Source: Microbacterium sp. LWO12-1.2 | GTDB taxonomy: Bacteria > Actinomycetota > Actinomycetes > Actinomycetales > Microbacteriaceae | Length of the DNA: 64,000 bases | Assembly: GCF_040675875.1 (NCBI RefSeq) | Contig: NZ_JBEGII010000001.1 | Coordinates: 3,472,001 to 3,536,000 of the forward strand | Reading direction: 5' to 3' | Part shown: in pieces, positions 25,422 to 33,033 of the stretch | Layout: the number at the start of each line of letters is the position of its first letter | How positions within the stretch are numbered: position 1 is the first letter of the stretch | Position numbers and translations under genes: made by a program | Notes under the pieces: model-generated | Databases searched by the model: none | Told to the model about the DNA's origin: nothing | The model's input: only the letters and a program-made list of their open reading frames with translations

Positions 25422-26396
25422 ATGGCCACCCCATTCATCCTCATCACGGACTGCGACCTCCCCGGTGACGCCGCCGAGCAGACGCTCCGCGCGGCGGGAT
25501 TCCGCGCGGAACGCGCACCGGACACCTCCTTCGAGACCCTCGCGGCGCTCGGCGCCGAGGCTGAGGGGCTGATCGTGCAGTGGCACCGGATCGACGGCGA
25601 GCTGATGGATCGGATGCCGAACCTGAAGATGATCAGCCGTCTCGGCATCGGCTACGACATGGTCGACGTCGCGGCGGCGAGCGCGCGCGGCATCCCCGTC
25701 GCCAACACGCCCAGCTACTGCACCGAAGAGGTCGCCGCCCACACGATCGCGATGATCATGGCGCAGGCGCGCGGCCTTCCCGCCTACGACGGGGCGGTCC
25801 GCGCGGGGGAATGGAAGCCGGTCGCGGCTCGCCCGCTGGCCGTGCGTCCCTCGCGCACCACGGTCTCGGTGCTCGGCTTCGGGCGCATCGGCTCGTTGGT
25901 GGCCCGAGGCTGCCGTGCGCTCGGGTTCCGCGTGCTCGTGGCCGACCCGTACGCCCCGGCCGAGGCCGTCCGCGCGGCGGACTGCGAGTACGTCACGATC
26001 GAGCAGGCCATCGCGGCCGCGGACCTGCTGACGCTGCACGTCCCGCTCACCGATGCGACGAGGCACCTGATCGACGAGACCAGCATCGCGACGATGAAGC
26101 CCGGCGCCGTGATCGTGAACACGTGCCGCGGGCCACTGATCGACGAGGCCGCCCTCGTGAAGGCGCTGCGCAGCGGACACATCGGTGCGGCTGCTCTCGA
26201 TGTCTACGAGGCCGAGCCCCTCGCCGCGAGCGCGGCGCTGCGCGATGCCCCGAACGTGCTGCTCTCCCCGCATGCGGCCTGGTACTCGCCGGAAGCGCTG
26301 GAGGATCTGCCCGTGCACGCCGCCGAGAACATCATCCGCTTCCGTGACGGCGAGTCCGTGCCGATCGTGAACCCGACCTACGCCGCCGCGCACTGA
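25422..26396 (+). CDS. D-2-hydroxyacid dehydrogenase (CtBP-like subgroup)
   Basis: NAD(P)-dependent dehydrogenase of 324 residues. Rossmann motif VLGFGRIGSLVARG near residue 148; catalytic Arg in NTCRGPLID, Glu in YEAEPL and His in LSPHAAWYS. The translation starts nine bases after a GntR-type operator with no strong ribosome site, so the transcript may be leaderless. It is followed by an FAA hydrolase gene. Probably reduces or oxidises a keto or hydroxy acid produced by the pathway. Confidence 0.87.
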   Translation: MATPFILITDCDLPGDAAEQTLRAAGFRAERAPDTSFETLAALGAEAEGLIVQWHRIDGELMDRMPNLKMISRLGIGYDMVDVAAASARGIPVANTPSYCTEEVAAHTIAMIMAQARGLPAYDGAVRAGEWKPVAARPLAVRPSRTTVSVLGFGRIGSLVARGCRALGFRVLVADPYAPAEAVRAADCEYVTIEQAIAAADLLTLHVPLTDATRHLIDETSIATMKPGAVIVNTCRGPLIDEAALVKALRSGHIGAAALDVYEAEPLAASAALRDAPNVLLSPHAAWYSPEALEDLPVHAAENIIRFRDGESVPIVNPTYAAAH

Positions 26397-26410
26397 CCGA
26401 AGGACGCCTC

Positions 26411-27268
26411 ATGGAACTCATGCGACTGGGAGCCGTCGGAAACGAGCACCCGTTCGTCCGCGACGAGACGGGAACCGTCTACGACCTCGCGCCGATCACC
26501 CTCGACATCGACGGGGCGTTCCTGGCCGCTGACGGCATCGCCCGGGTGCGCGACGCGCTCGAGCGCGGGGCGCTGCCGTCCGCCGACGTCGACGGCCTGC
26601 GCATCGGCCCCCCGGTGGCACGTCCGACCGCCGTCATCTGCATCGGCCAGAACTACGCCGCCCACGCTGCAGAGTCGGGGTCGGAGCCGCCGGAGCATCC
26701 GGTGATCTTCTTCAAGCATCCGAACACCGTCGTCGGCGCGAACGACGTGGTGCTGCTCCCGCCCGGCGCCGAGAAGGTGGACTGGGAGGTCGAGCTCGCG
26801 ATCGTGATCGGCAAGACCGCCCGGTACCTGTCGTCGCCGGAGGCCGCCGATGAGGTGATCGCCGGGTACACGATCTCGAACGACGTGTCGGAGCGTGCAT
26901 ATCAGCTCGAAGTGTCGGGCGGACAGTGGTCGAAGGGCAAGTGCTCCGAGACGTTCAACCCGCTCGGACCGGTGCTGGTTCCGGCGGACGGGGTCGATCC
27001 GCAGGCACTCCGGTTGCGATCGTTCGTGAACGGCGAGCCGCGGCAGGACTCCTCGACCGCCGACATGATCTTCCCGGTGCGGCAGATCGTCTACGAGCTC
27101 AGCCAGTATCTGGTGCTGGAGCCGGGCGACGTGATCAACACCGGAACGCCGCAGGGCGTCGCGCTGTCCGGACGCTTCCCGTATCTGCAGGACGGCGACG
27201 AGATGACGATCGAGATCGATGGTCTCGGGCGTCAGCACCAGCGCACCGAGCGGGTGCGGCTGGGCTGA
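26411..27268 (+). CDS. Fumarylacetoacetate hydrolase (FAA) family protein
   Basis: Metal-dependent hydrolase or decarboxylase of 285 residues. CIGQNYAAHAAESG near residue 78, EVELAIVIGK near 129 (acidic metal ligands) and GDVINTGTPQGVALSG near 240 are family landmarks. It starts 15 bp after the dehydrogenase gene with GAAGGACG upstream. In non-phosphorylative fucose or rhamnose routes this family cleaves 2,4-diketo-3-deoxy acids; here that is an inference from context. Confidence 0.9.
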   Translation: MELMRLGAVGNEHPFVRDETGTVYDLAPITLDIDGAFLAADGIARVRDALERGALPSADVDGLRIGPPVARPTAVICIGQNYAAHAAESGSEPPEHPVIFFKHPNTVVGANDVVLLPPGAEKVDWEVELAIVIGKTARYLSSPEAADEVIAGYTISNDVSERAYQLEVSGGQWSKGKCSETFNPLGPVLVPADGVDPQALRLRSFVNGEPRQDSSTADMIFPVRQIVYELSQYLVLEPGDVINTGTPQGVALSGRFPYLQDGDEMTIEIDGLGRQHQRTERVRLG

Positions 27269-27285
27269 ACGCGATCGGCGCTGGC

Positions 27286-27348
27286 GGCGGCCTGTGCCCG
27301 GGGCACGGTTCCTTCGCTGGGTGTACCGTGCCTCGGGCAGAGGCCGCC
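27286..27348. terminator. 24-bp hairpin between convergent genes
   Basis: Arms 27286-27309 and 27325-27348 match at 22 of 24 positions around a 15-base loop. It is placed between the FAA hydrolase gene and the convergent SMP-30 gene, as a bidirectional terminator would be. Confidence 0.7.
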
Positions 27349-27377
27349 GTCGCGTTCCTGGTCTCGAGTGACGGGCG

Positions 27378-28226
27378 TCAGCCGGCGAAGGGTGTGACCG
27401 GGATGCCGTGCACCCCAGGTCGCACCGAGAACACCGAGCCGGCCGGGGTGCCGTGGTCGGCCGGCAACCCCTGTGCGGATGTCGTGATGTAGATCGTGCC
27501 CAGGTCGTCGTCGCCGAACGTGCACGCGCTCACCTGTGGCACGGGCAGCTCGACGGTCGCGACGTGCACGCCGGCGGAGTCGTAGCCGTGCACGGCGCTG
27601 CCGCCCCAGAGCGCGACCCAGACGCTGCCGTCTGCGGCCACGGCGAGGCCGTCCGGCAGCCCCTGCTCCTCGGGGATCCGTGCGAACACGCGTCGACCCC
27701 GTAGTTCGCCCTCGGCCACGTCGAACACGTCGATGCGGTGCGAGAGGGTGTCGACATAGTACGCGCGCTGCCCGTCGGGAGAGTAGCCGACCCCGTTCGA
27801 GATGGTCGTGCGGGGCAGCACGGTCGTCACGGTGAGATCGGCGTCGATGCGCACCACGATTCCGGCATCCGGCGTCGCGTCGTACGCCATGGAGCCGGCG
27901 AGCAGGCGGCCGCGCGGATCGCAGCAACCGTCATTCATGCGTACGCGCGGGTCGTCGAGCAGGGGTGCCGCCGCGCGGAACTCGCCGTCGACCGCATCGG
28001 CGAGATGCAGTGTCCGCGCACCGACCGCCACCACGCCGCCGTTCGCGCGGGGGCGGGCGAAGGCCAGGTACTCGTCGTCGACGTGCTGTCGGGTCACTCC
28101 GTCGGCGCGCAGCGTCAGCAGATCGCCGGCATCTCCGTCGACCCAGCGCAGTCCACCCCAGCCGGTCGACCACACGGGGGCTTCGGCATGGTGCGCGACC
28201 GGGCCGGTGACGTTCTCCGGACTCAT
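27378..28226 (-). CDS. SMP-30/gluconolactonase/LRE family lactonase
   Basis: Six-bladed propeller hydrolase of 282 residues. Typical landmarks are RMNDGCCDPRGRLLAGSM near residue 95, ISNGVGYSPDGQRAYYVDT near 140 and PDGLAVAADGSVWVALW near 192; these supply the metal-binding Glu/Asn/Asp sites of the family. It overlaps the upstream gene by four bases. In a sugar-acid pathway it would open the lactone made by the SDR. There is no GntR operator directly before it. Confidence 0.88.
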   Translation of the reverse strand: MSPENVTGPVAHHAEAPVWSTGWGGLRWVDGDAGDLLTLRADGVTRQHVDDEYLAFARPRANGGVVAVGARTLHLADAVDGEFRAAAPLLDDPRVRMNDGCCDPRGRLLAGSMAYDATPDAGIVVRIDADLTVTTVLPRTTISNGVGYSPDGQRAYYVDTLSHRIDVFDVAEGELRGRRVFARIPEEQGLPDGLAVAADGSVWVALWGGSAVHGYDSAGVHVATVELPVPQVSACTFGDDDLGTIYITTSAQGLPADHGTPAGSVFSVRPGVHGIPVTPFAG

Positions 28227-28930
28227 GCGCGACTCCGTGCGACGTAGACGGTGTTCGACGACATCCCGCCGGTGACGGCGTTCTCGAAGTCGACGACGTG
28301 CGCGGTGGCGTCATCGAACACGGCGTCCATCTCGACCATGAACTCCTGGTCGGGCGGATCGTCCGACCACAGCGCGAAGACCCCGCCGGTGGCGAGGTGG
28401 CGGTCGAGGGCGCGCAAACCCGCGGCGTCGTACAGGTCGGCGTGCGTCGCATCCAGTTGATGACGCGGCGAGTGGTCCACGTCGAGCAGGATGGCCGAGT
28501 ATCCGTGGTGCCCTTCGGCGGGCGCGGAGCGCACCAGGGCGAAGAAGTCGTCCTCGACCAGGCTCGTGCGCGGGTCGTCGACGAGCTCCGCCGAGACGGG
28601 CAGCAGCTTGCGCTCATGCCAGCCGATCACCGCGCCGAGTCGGTCGACGACCGTCAGCGACGCCACCCGGTCGTCGCGCAGTGCGGCGACCGCGGTGTAG
28701 CCGAGCCCGAGGCCGCCGACCAGCACCGACAGGTGATCCCCGGAGACCGCGGCGAGCCCGAGGTTCGAAAGCTCCTCCTCGGCCACCGTGAACAGGCTCG
28801 ACATCAGGTACTCGTCGCCGAGCTTGACCTCGTAGATCTCCTGCCCCACGGCCGGTTCCGTGCGCCGGCGCAGTGTGAGGTCGCCGATCGGGGTCGTCTG
28901 CCAGTCCAGTTCTTCGAACCGAGTGATCAC
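28223..28930 (-). CDS. Spermidine synthase-like methyltransferase-fold protein
   Basis: A 235-residue class I methyltransferase fold. LVGGLGLGYTAVAAL near residue 70 is the cofactor loop, TVVDRLGAVI follows, and LLDVDHSP is near 150. It resembles spermidine-synthase-like proteins, but the polyamine-site residues cannot be confirmed. GTG at 28930 is chosen because GGAGG lies nine bases upstream. The nearby ATG reads into a stop after three codons. It forms a pair with the SMP-30 gene. Confidence 0.7.
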   Translation of the reverse strand: MITRFEELDWQTTPIGDLTLRRRTEPAVGQEIYEVKLGDEYLMSSLFTVAEEELSNLGLAAVSGDHLSVLVGGLGLGYTAVAALRDDRVASLTVVDRLGAVIGWHERKLLPVSAELVDDPRTSLVEDDFFALVRSAPAEGHHGYSAILLDVDHSPRHQLDATHADLYDAAGLRALDRHLATGGVFALWSDDPPDQEFMVEMDAVFDDATAHVVDFENAVTGGMSSNTVYVARSRA

Positions 28931-29004
28931 TGCGGCATGCCTCCATCGTTCGCCCTCGGGGGCGGCGGCGCGGGAAGATCCCGCGGCTGTCATCGACCTG
29001 AGTG

Positions 29005-29847
29005 TCAGGCCTGTTCGTCGCGAAAGCCCTCCGTGGTGCGGGGGGCCTGTTCGTTGCGGAGGGGGAGCGGGATCCGCTCGGGCTCCGGCGCGCTGGATAC
29101 GGGGTCAGCGGATGCCGGCGGCGTCGGCGGAGCGGTCGGGGCTGCGATCTCGCGGGCGACCTGTTTCTCGAGCACCGTGACGGCGTCGTCGCTCAGCAGG
29201 ATCAGGCCGTCGAGCTCTTCCCGTACGCGCTTGTAGGCGACGTTGCGCTCGGACTGGGTGGCGGACTCGTCGATCGCGACCTTCAGCAGCTGCTGCGCGC
29301 GTTCGAGGCGCTTGCGCTCCGGTTCGGTGAAGGTCGAATCCCGCAGGCGACGAGCATCCTTCTCGGCGATCTCGAACGCCACCGCGTAGTCGCCGACGGC
29401 CTGCAGGTACTCGCCGACCTGCTGCTCGCTGACCTTGGCATCCGCGGATGCCGGGCGCAGCGCATCCGCCTTCTTCTTGGCGCGCAGGAATGCGGCGGTC
29501 AGTGGCTGGCGGCCGTCGCTCATGGCGGGGAACGCGATCAGCTTGGCGACGTCGAGCTCGTAGTCGAGCCAGTGCGCGGTGATCTCGTCATGCTCGGCGA
29601 ACAGGCGCACGAGCAGATCGTTCGAGGGGACCGATGCCGTGGTGTCGACGAACGACGGGCCGCGGCGCTTCCCCTGCTGGGTGAGCGCGCGCGCCTCGAT
29701 CTCGGCGGCCTTGAGCTGCGCCTTGATGCGCAGGGTCTCAAGGCGGCGCTCATGGCGGCGGCGTGCGCCGCGCTCCCACGCCTTCGCCGCACCGCCGGCC
29801 ATCCCCATGATTGGGAAGATGAGCCACCAGTAGTTCCACCATTCCAT
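29005..29847 (-). CDS. Membrane-anchored coiled-coil protein of unknown function
   Basis: Not recognised beyond resemblance to conserved hypothetical actinobacterial proteins. The 280 residues start with one hydrophobic segment (WWNYWWLIFPIMGMAGG, residues 3-19), then a charged coiled coil (residues 25-60, rich in Arg/Glu/Ala). A helical middle has more heptad-like stretches (residues 150-225), and the tail is Pro/Ala-rich. Likely anchored by the N-terminus with the bulk in the cytoplasm. Confidence 0.7.
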   Translation of the reverse strand: MEWWNYWWLIFPIMGMAGGAAKAWERGARRRHERRLETLRIKAQLKAAEIEARALTQQGKRRGPSFVDTTASVPSNDLLVRLFAEHDEITAHWLDYELDVAKLIAFPAMSDGRQPLTAAFLRAKKKADALRPASADAKVSEQQVGEYLQAVGDYAVAFEIAEKDARRLRDSTFTEPERKRLERAQQLLKVAIDESATQSERNVAYKRVREELDGLILLSDDAVTVLEKQVAREIAAPTAPPTPPASADPVSSAPEPERIPLPLRNEQAPRTTEGFRDEQA

Positions 29848-30029
29848 GATGTGCTCAGCCTACTGCGGCGGTAGTCGGTCCCGAGGGGTGGTGCGACGGC
29901 ATCCAGTCGGAGTTCTGCCGAACCTCGGATGCCTGATGCGGATGCTCTCCGAGATCTCGCAGATCTCCGAGGAGGGTCGACCGCATCGAGCGGCGGATCC
30001 CCCTTCCCAAATCACTGGTCATTGATATA

Positions 30030-30044
30030 GTCAACGCAATTGAC
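30030..30044. promoter_or_regulatory. GTCAA-N5-TTGAC operator-like palindrome, copy A, on a TATAGT box
   Basis: GTCAACGCAATTGAC is a perfect inverted repeat. It overlaps the end of TATAGT (30026-30031), a plausible -10 box for the hydrolase gene, so a bound repressor would block the promoter. Similar sites occur at 38162 and 40044. Confidence 0.65.
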
Positions 30045-30071
30045 TTGCACGTTGTTTCCGAGAGTTGGACG

Positions 30072-30950
30072 ATGATGACCACATCCCGCACATCGATGAC
30101 GGTGGACTGCGACGGCATCGAGATCGCGGCGGATGTCCGTGGGACGGGCTCCGCCGTGCTGCTGCTGCACGGATACCCCGAGACGAAGGCCATGTGGGGT
30201 GAGGTCGCCGAATCGCTCGCGGTCGACCACACCGTGATCACGGCGGACCTGCGCGGCTACGGTGACTCGGCGAAGCCGCGCGGTGAGCACTACGCCAAGC
30301 GCGAGATGGCCCACGACCAGGTGGTGCTGATGCGAGCCCTCGGGTTCGACCGGTTCGCCGTCATCGGACACGACCGTGGCGGTCGGGTGGGCCACCGGAT
30401 GGCGCTGGACCATCCGGATGCCGTGACCGCCCTTGCCGTGCTCGACATCGTGCCGACCCTCCATATGTTCGAGAACGTCGATCGGGCGATGGCCACCTCG
30501 TACTTCCACTGGTTCTTCCTGGCGCGGACCGACGGGATGCCGGAGGCACTGATCACCGCCGACCGCGAGACCTGGCTGCGCAGCCGCTTCACCGGGCGCC
30601 GCCATGACGGTGATCGGCTGCCCGACGCGTATGACGAGTACCTGCGCTGCTTCGACGTCGACACGGTGCATGCCTCGGGTGCCGACTACCGCGCCGCCGC
30701 GACCGTCGACGTCGAGCACGACCGGGCAGACCGCTCCGCCGGCCGCACGATCGCGTGCCCGACGCTCGCGCTCTGGGGGGCGCACAGCTACGTCGGCCGC
30801 CACTTCGACGTGCTCGAGTCCTGGCGGCCGTACGCCCCGTCGGTGACCGGTCGCGCCATCGATGCCGACCACTATCTGGCCGAGGAGGCGCCGGACGCCA
30901 CGGCCGCCGCGCTGCGGGAGTTCCTGGGTGCGACGGCGGTGGCCGCATGA
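30072..30950 (+). CDS. Alpha/beta hydrolase of the fluoroacetate dehalogenase-like family
   Basis: A 292-residue alpha/beta hydrolase. The nucleophile elbow reads GHDRGGRVGHR with Asp near residue 101, not Ser. Arg residues at +1 and +4 and the YFHWFF segment match the halide-pocket and carboxylate-binding residues of fluoroacetate dehalogenases. His in DADHYLAEE (near 267) completes the triad. I chose the ATG at 30072; a TTG at 30045 would lie inside the operator. ATGA overlap with the M20 gene. Dehalogenase or epoxide-hydrolase chemistry is likely, but the substrate is unproven. Confidence 0.8.
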   Translation: MMTTSRTSMTVDCDGIEIAADVRGTGSAVLLLHGYPETKAMWGEVAESLAVDHTVITADLRGYGDSAKPRGEHYAKREMAHDQVVLMRALGFDRFAVIGHDRGGRVGHRMALDHPDAVTALAVLDIVPTLHMFENVDRAMATSYFHWFFLARTDGMPEALITADRETWLRSRFTGRRHDGDRLPDAYDEYLRCFDVDTVHASGADYRAAATVDVEHDRADRSAGRTIACPTLALWGAHSYVGRHFDVLESWRPYAPSVTGRAIDADHYLAEEAPDATAAALREFLGATAVAA

Positions 30951-32041
30951 GCGCGCGCGAGCAGGCGGTCGAGCGCCTCGACCGGCTGGTCTCGATCGAG
31001 ACCCCGACCGGCGACGTCGAGGGGCTCGCAGCCGCGCAGCGACTCGTGTGCTCCTGGCTCGACCCGGTGCTGGGCGCGCAGGGTGTGCGCGAGACCGTCG
31101 ACGGCGTCACCCACCTGCTGTGGGCGGGCGGCGAGACCCCCTCGGTGCTGCTGCTCGGTCACCTCGACACCGTGTTTCCGAAGGGCACGATCCAGGACCG
31201 GCCGTTCCGCCTCGACGGCGACCACGCGACCGGACCCGGTGTCTTCGACATGAAGGCCGGCATCGTGATCATGGCCGCGGCGCTCGCCAAGGTGGCGCGC
31301 CCCGGTGAGGTCGCCGTGCTGCTCACGAGCGACGAGGAGGTCGGGTCGCTGACCTCGCGCGCCCTCATCGAACGTGAGGCAACCCGTGCCGGCACCGTGC
31401 TGGTGCTGGAGCCGAGCCTCGACGGGGCACTGAAGATCGCGCGCCGCGGCGGCAGCATCTACCGCCTCGAGCTCACGGGGCGTGCGGCGCACGCCGGACT
31501 CGAACCGTGGAAGGGGCGCAGCGCGCTCACCGAGCTGGCCCACCACGTGCTCGCACTCCCCGCGCTCGCGGACGACGAACGTGGCACGACCGTGAGTCCG
31601 ACCGTCGCGCGTGCAGGCACGGTGACGAACGTCATCCCCGAGCACGCCGAGGTGCGCGTCGATGTGCGCGCCTGGACTCTCGACGAGCTGGAACGGGTGG
31701 ATGCCGAGATGCAGATGCTCACGGCGCACACCGAGGGTGTGAGCGTGGAGGTCATCGGCGGCATCAACCGTCCGCCCATGGAGGCCAGCTCCTCGGCGGA
31801 ACTGCTGACCTGCGCGCGGCTCGTGTCGGAGCGACTCGGTCACCCCCGGGTGGAGGCGGTCTCGGCCGGTGGCGCCTCGGACGGCAACTTCACCGCCGCG
31901 GTCGGTGCGCGCACGCTCGACGGCCTGGGCCCCCGCGGCGCCGGTGCGCATGCCGACCTCGAGTGGGTGTCGGTGGACTCCCTGGTCGAGCGCATCGACC
32001 TGCTGGCCGGGATGCTCGACGAGCTCGCGCGCACGCGCTGA
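30947..32041 (+). CDS. M20-family metallopeptidase (carboxypeptidase G2/ArgE type)
   Basis: Zinc peptidase of 364 residues. GHLDTVFPKG supplies the first His and Asp, GPGVFDMKAGI the bridging Asp, TSDEEVGS the catalytic and metal Glu pair, and GRAAHAGLEPWKGRSA the dimerisation-domain His. SAGGASDGNF near the end fits the carboxypeptidase G2 branch. It is translationally coupled to the hydrolase. It may cut an amino-acid conjugate or small peptide imported by the related ABC system at 40165. Confidence 0.88.
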   Translation: MSAREQAVERLDRLVSIETPTGDVEGLAAAQRLVCSWLDPVLGAQGVRETVDGVTHLLWAGGETPSVLLLGHLDTVFPKGTIQDRPFRLDGDHATGPGVFDMKAGIVIMAAALAKVARPGEVAVLLTSDEEVGSLTSRALIEREATRAGTVLVLEPSLDGALKIARRGGSIYRLELTGRAAHAGLEPWKGRSALTELAHHVLALPALADDERGTTVSPTVARAGTVTNVIPEHAEVRVDVRAWTLDELERVDAEMQMLTAHTEGVSVEVIGGINRPPMEASSSAELLTCARLVSERLGHPRVEAVSAGGASDGNFTAAVGARTLDGLGPRGAGAHADLEWVSVDSLVERIDLLAGMLDELARTR

Positions 32042-32071
32042 GCCCGCAGGACGGAGCACGGAGCCTGCGCG

Positions 32072-32785
32072 TCAGGCCCCGGGTGCGTGCCGCTCGATGC
32101 TCTCCAGCAGCAGGTCGAGGGCGGCCTCCCACGCGCGGGGGTCGCGCACGCCGGGGAGGCTCTCGCCCGCCCAGGCGATCGCGGGGAACTCTGCGGGGTC
32201 GAGCCGCCGGTAGTCCATCTGCCAGGTGAGTTCGTCGGCATCCTGCACGTCGGCGGGAAGCGCCGTGAGTGCGGCCTGGATGCTGGACGCCGAGCGGATG
32301 AGCTGGCCGAGCGCGCGGGCGTACAGCGCCGCCTGCGCGGGGTCGTAGCCGCCCCGGCGCAGCGCGCCGATGGAGAACTCCATCGATGAGAAGTCGGTCG
32401 GGCGGCGCAGCGCCATCTGCAGTGCGAACTCGGGGTAGCGCATGTAGTGGTCGTGGATCAGGTGCGCCTGCGTGCGCAGATCGGCGAGCCAGTCGTCGGT
32501 CGCCACCATGCCGCCGCTGTACGAGCGGGCACGGAGGGTGTCGATCAGGGCGAGCAGCAGTTCGTCCTTGTCTCGGAAGTGCCGGTAGATCGACGTCGGG
32601 TGGGCGCCGAGCTCTTCGCCGATCGACTGGAAGGTGAGGCGGTCGAGACCGTCCCGCCCGACGACACGGTCGGCGGCGGCGACGATGATGTCACGGCTGA
32701 GTGAGTCGCGTGCGCGCCGGGGGCGTGCGGTGCCTTTCGCGGATGCCGGTGCCTTCGACGATTCCGTGGCCTTCCGAGTCGCCAT
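32072..32785 (-). CDS. TetR-family transcriptional regulator
   Basis: Regulator of 237 residues. A disordered Lys/Ala/Ser-rich N-terminus of about 30 residues precedes the TetR helix-turn-helix (LTFQSIGEELGAHPTSIYRHF, within residues 52-72). The C-terminal ligand domain resembles the TetR_C type. I chose the ATG at 32785 because GGAG lies seven bases before it. It is convergent with the M20 gene, whose operon carries the GTCAA-N5-TTGAC palindrome. It is therefore a candidate to bind that site. No copy of the palindrome is visible before its own gene. Confidence 0.87.
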   Translation of the reverse strand: MATRKATESSKAPASAKGTARPRRARDSLSRDIIVAAADRVVGRDGLDRLTFQSIGEELGAHPTSIYRHFRDKDELLLALIDTLRARSYSGGMVATDDWLADLRTQAHLIHDHYMRYPEFALQMALRRPTDFSSMEFSIGALRRGGYDPAQAALYARALGQLIRSASSIQAALTALPADVQDADELTWQMDYRRLDPAEFPAIAWAGESLPGVRDPRAWEAALDLLLESIERHAPGA

Positions 32786-32974
32786 CGAGATACTCCGTTC
32801 GCTGTCGTCACCGGGTGTCGGCCACGCAGACATCACGGTACCCCACGGTCGTCACGCGTGCTGTCAGTCTCGTAGGCAATGCCGCATCCGCTCTCCCCGT
32901 GGATGTCAGCGCACCGGCGCAGGTGACGAAGGTGAGGGAGCCGTTGACCCCTAAAGGGGGACAACGCGTTTTCC

Positions 32975-32988
32975 GGCACCCCGGTGCC
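32975..32988. promoter_or_regulatory. Short palindrome upstream of the sigma factor gene (GGCACCCCGGTGCC)
   Basis: A 6-bp stem with a two-base centre, next to the AT-rich TATATTTGCGATATATC stretch (32990-33006) that probably holds the promoter of the sigma-factor gene. No GCGTCAC-type element is present here. Function unknown. Confidence 0.35.
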
Positions 32989-33033
32989 CTATATTTGCGA
33001 TATATCAGAGGGTGGTCGTTCCGGGGAGGGAAC

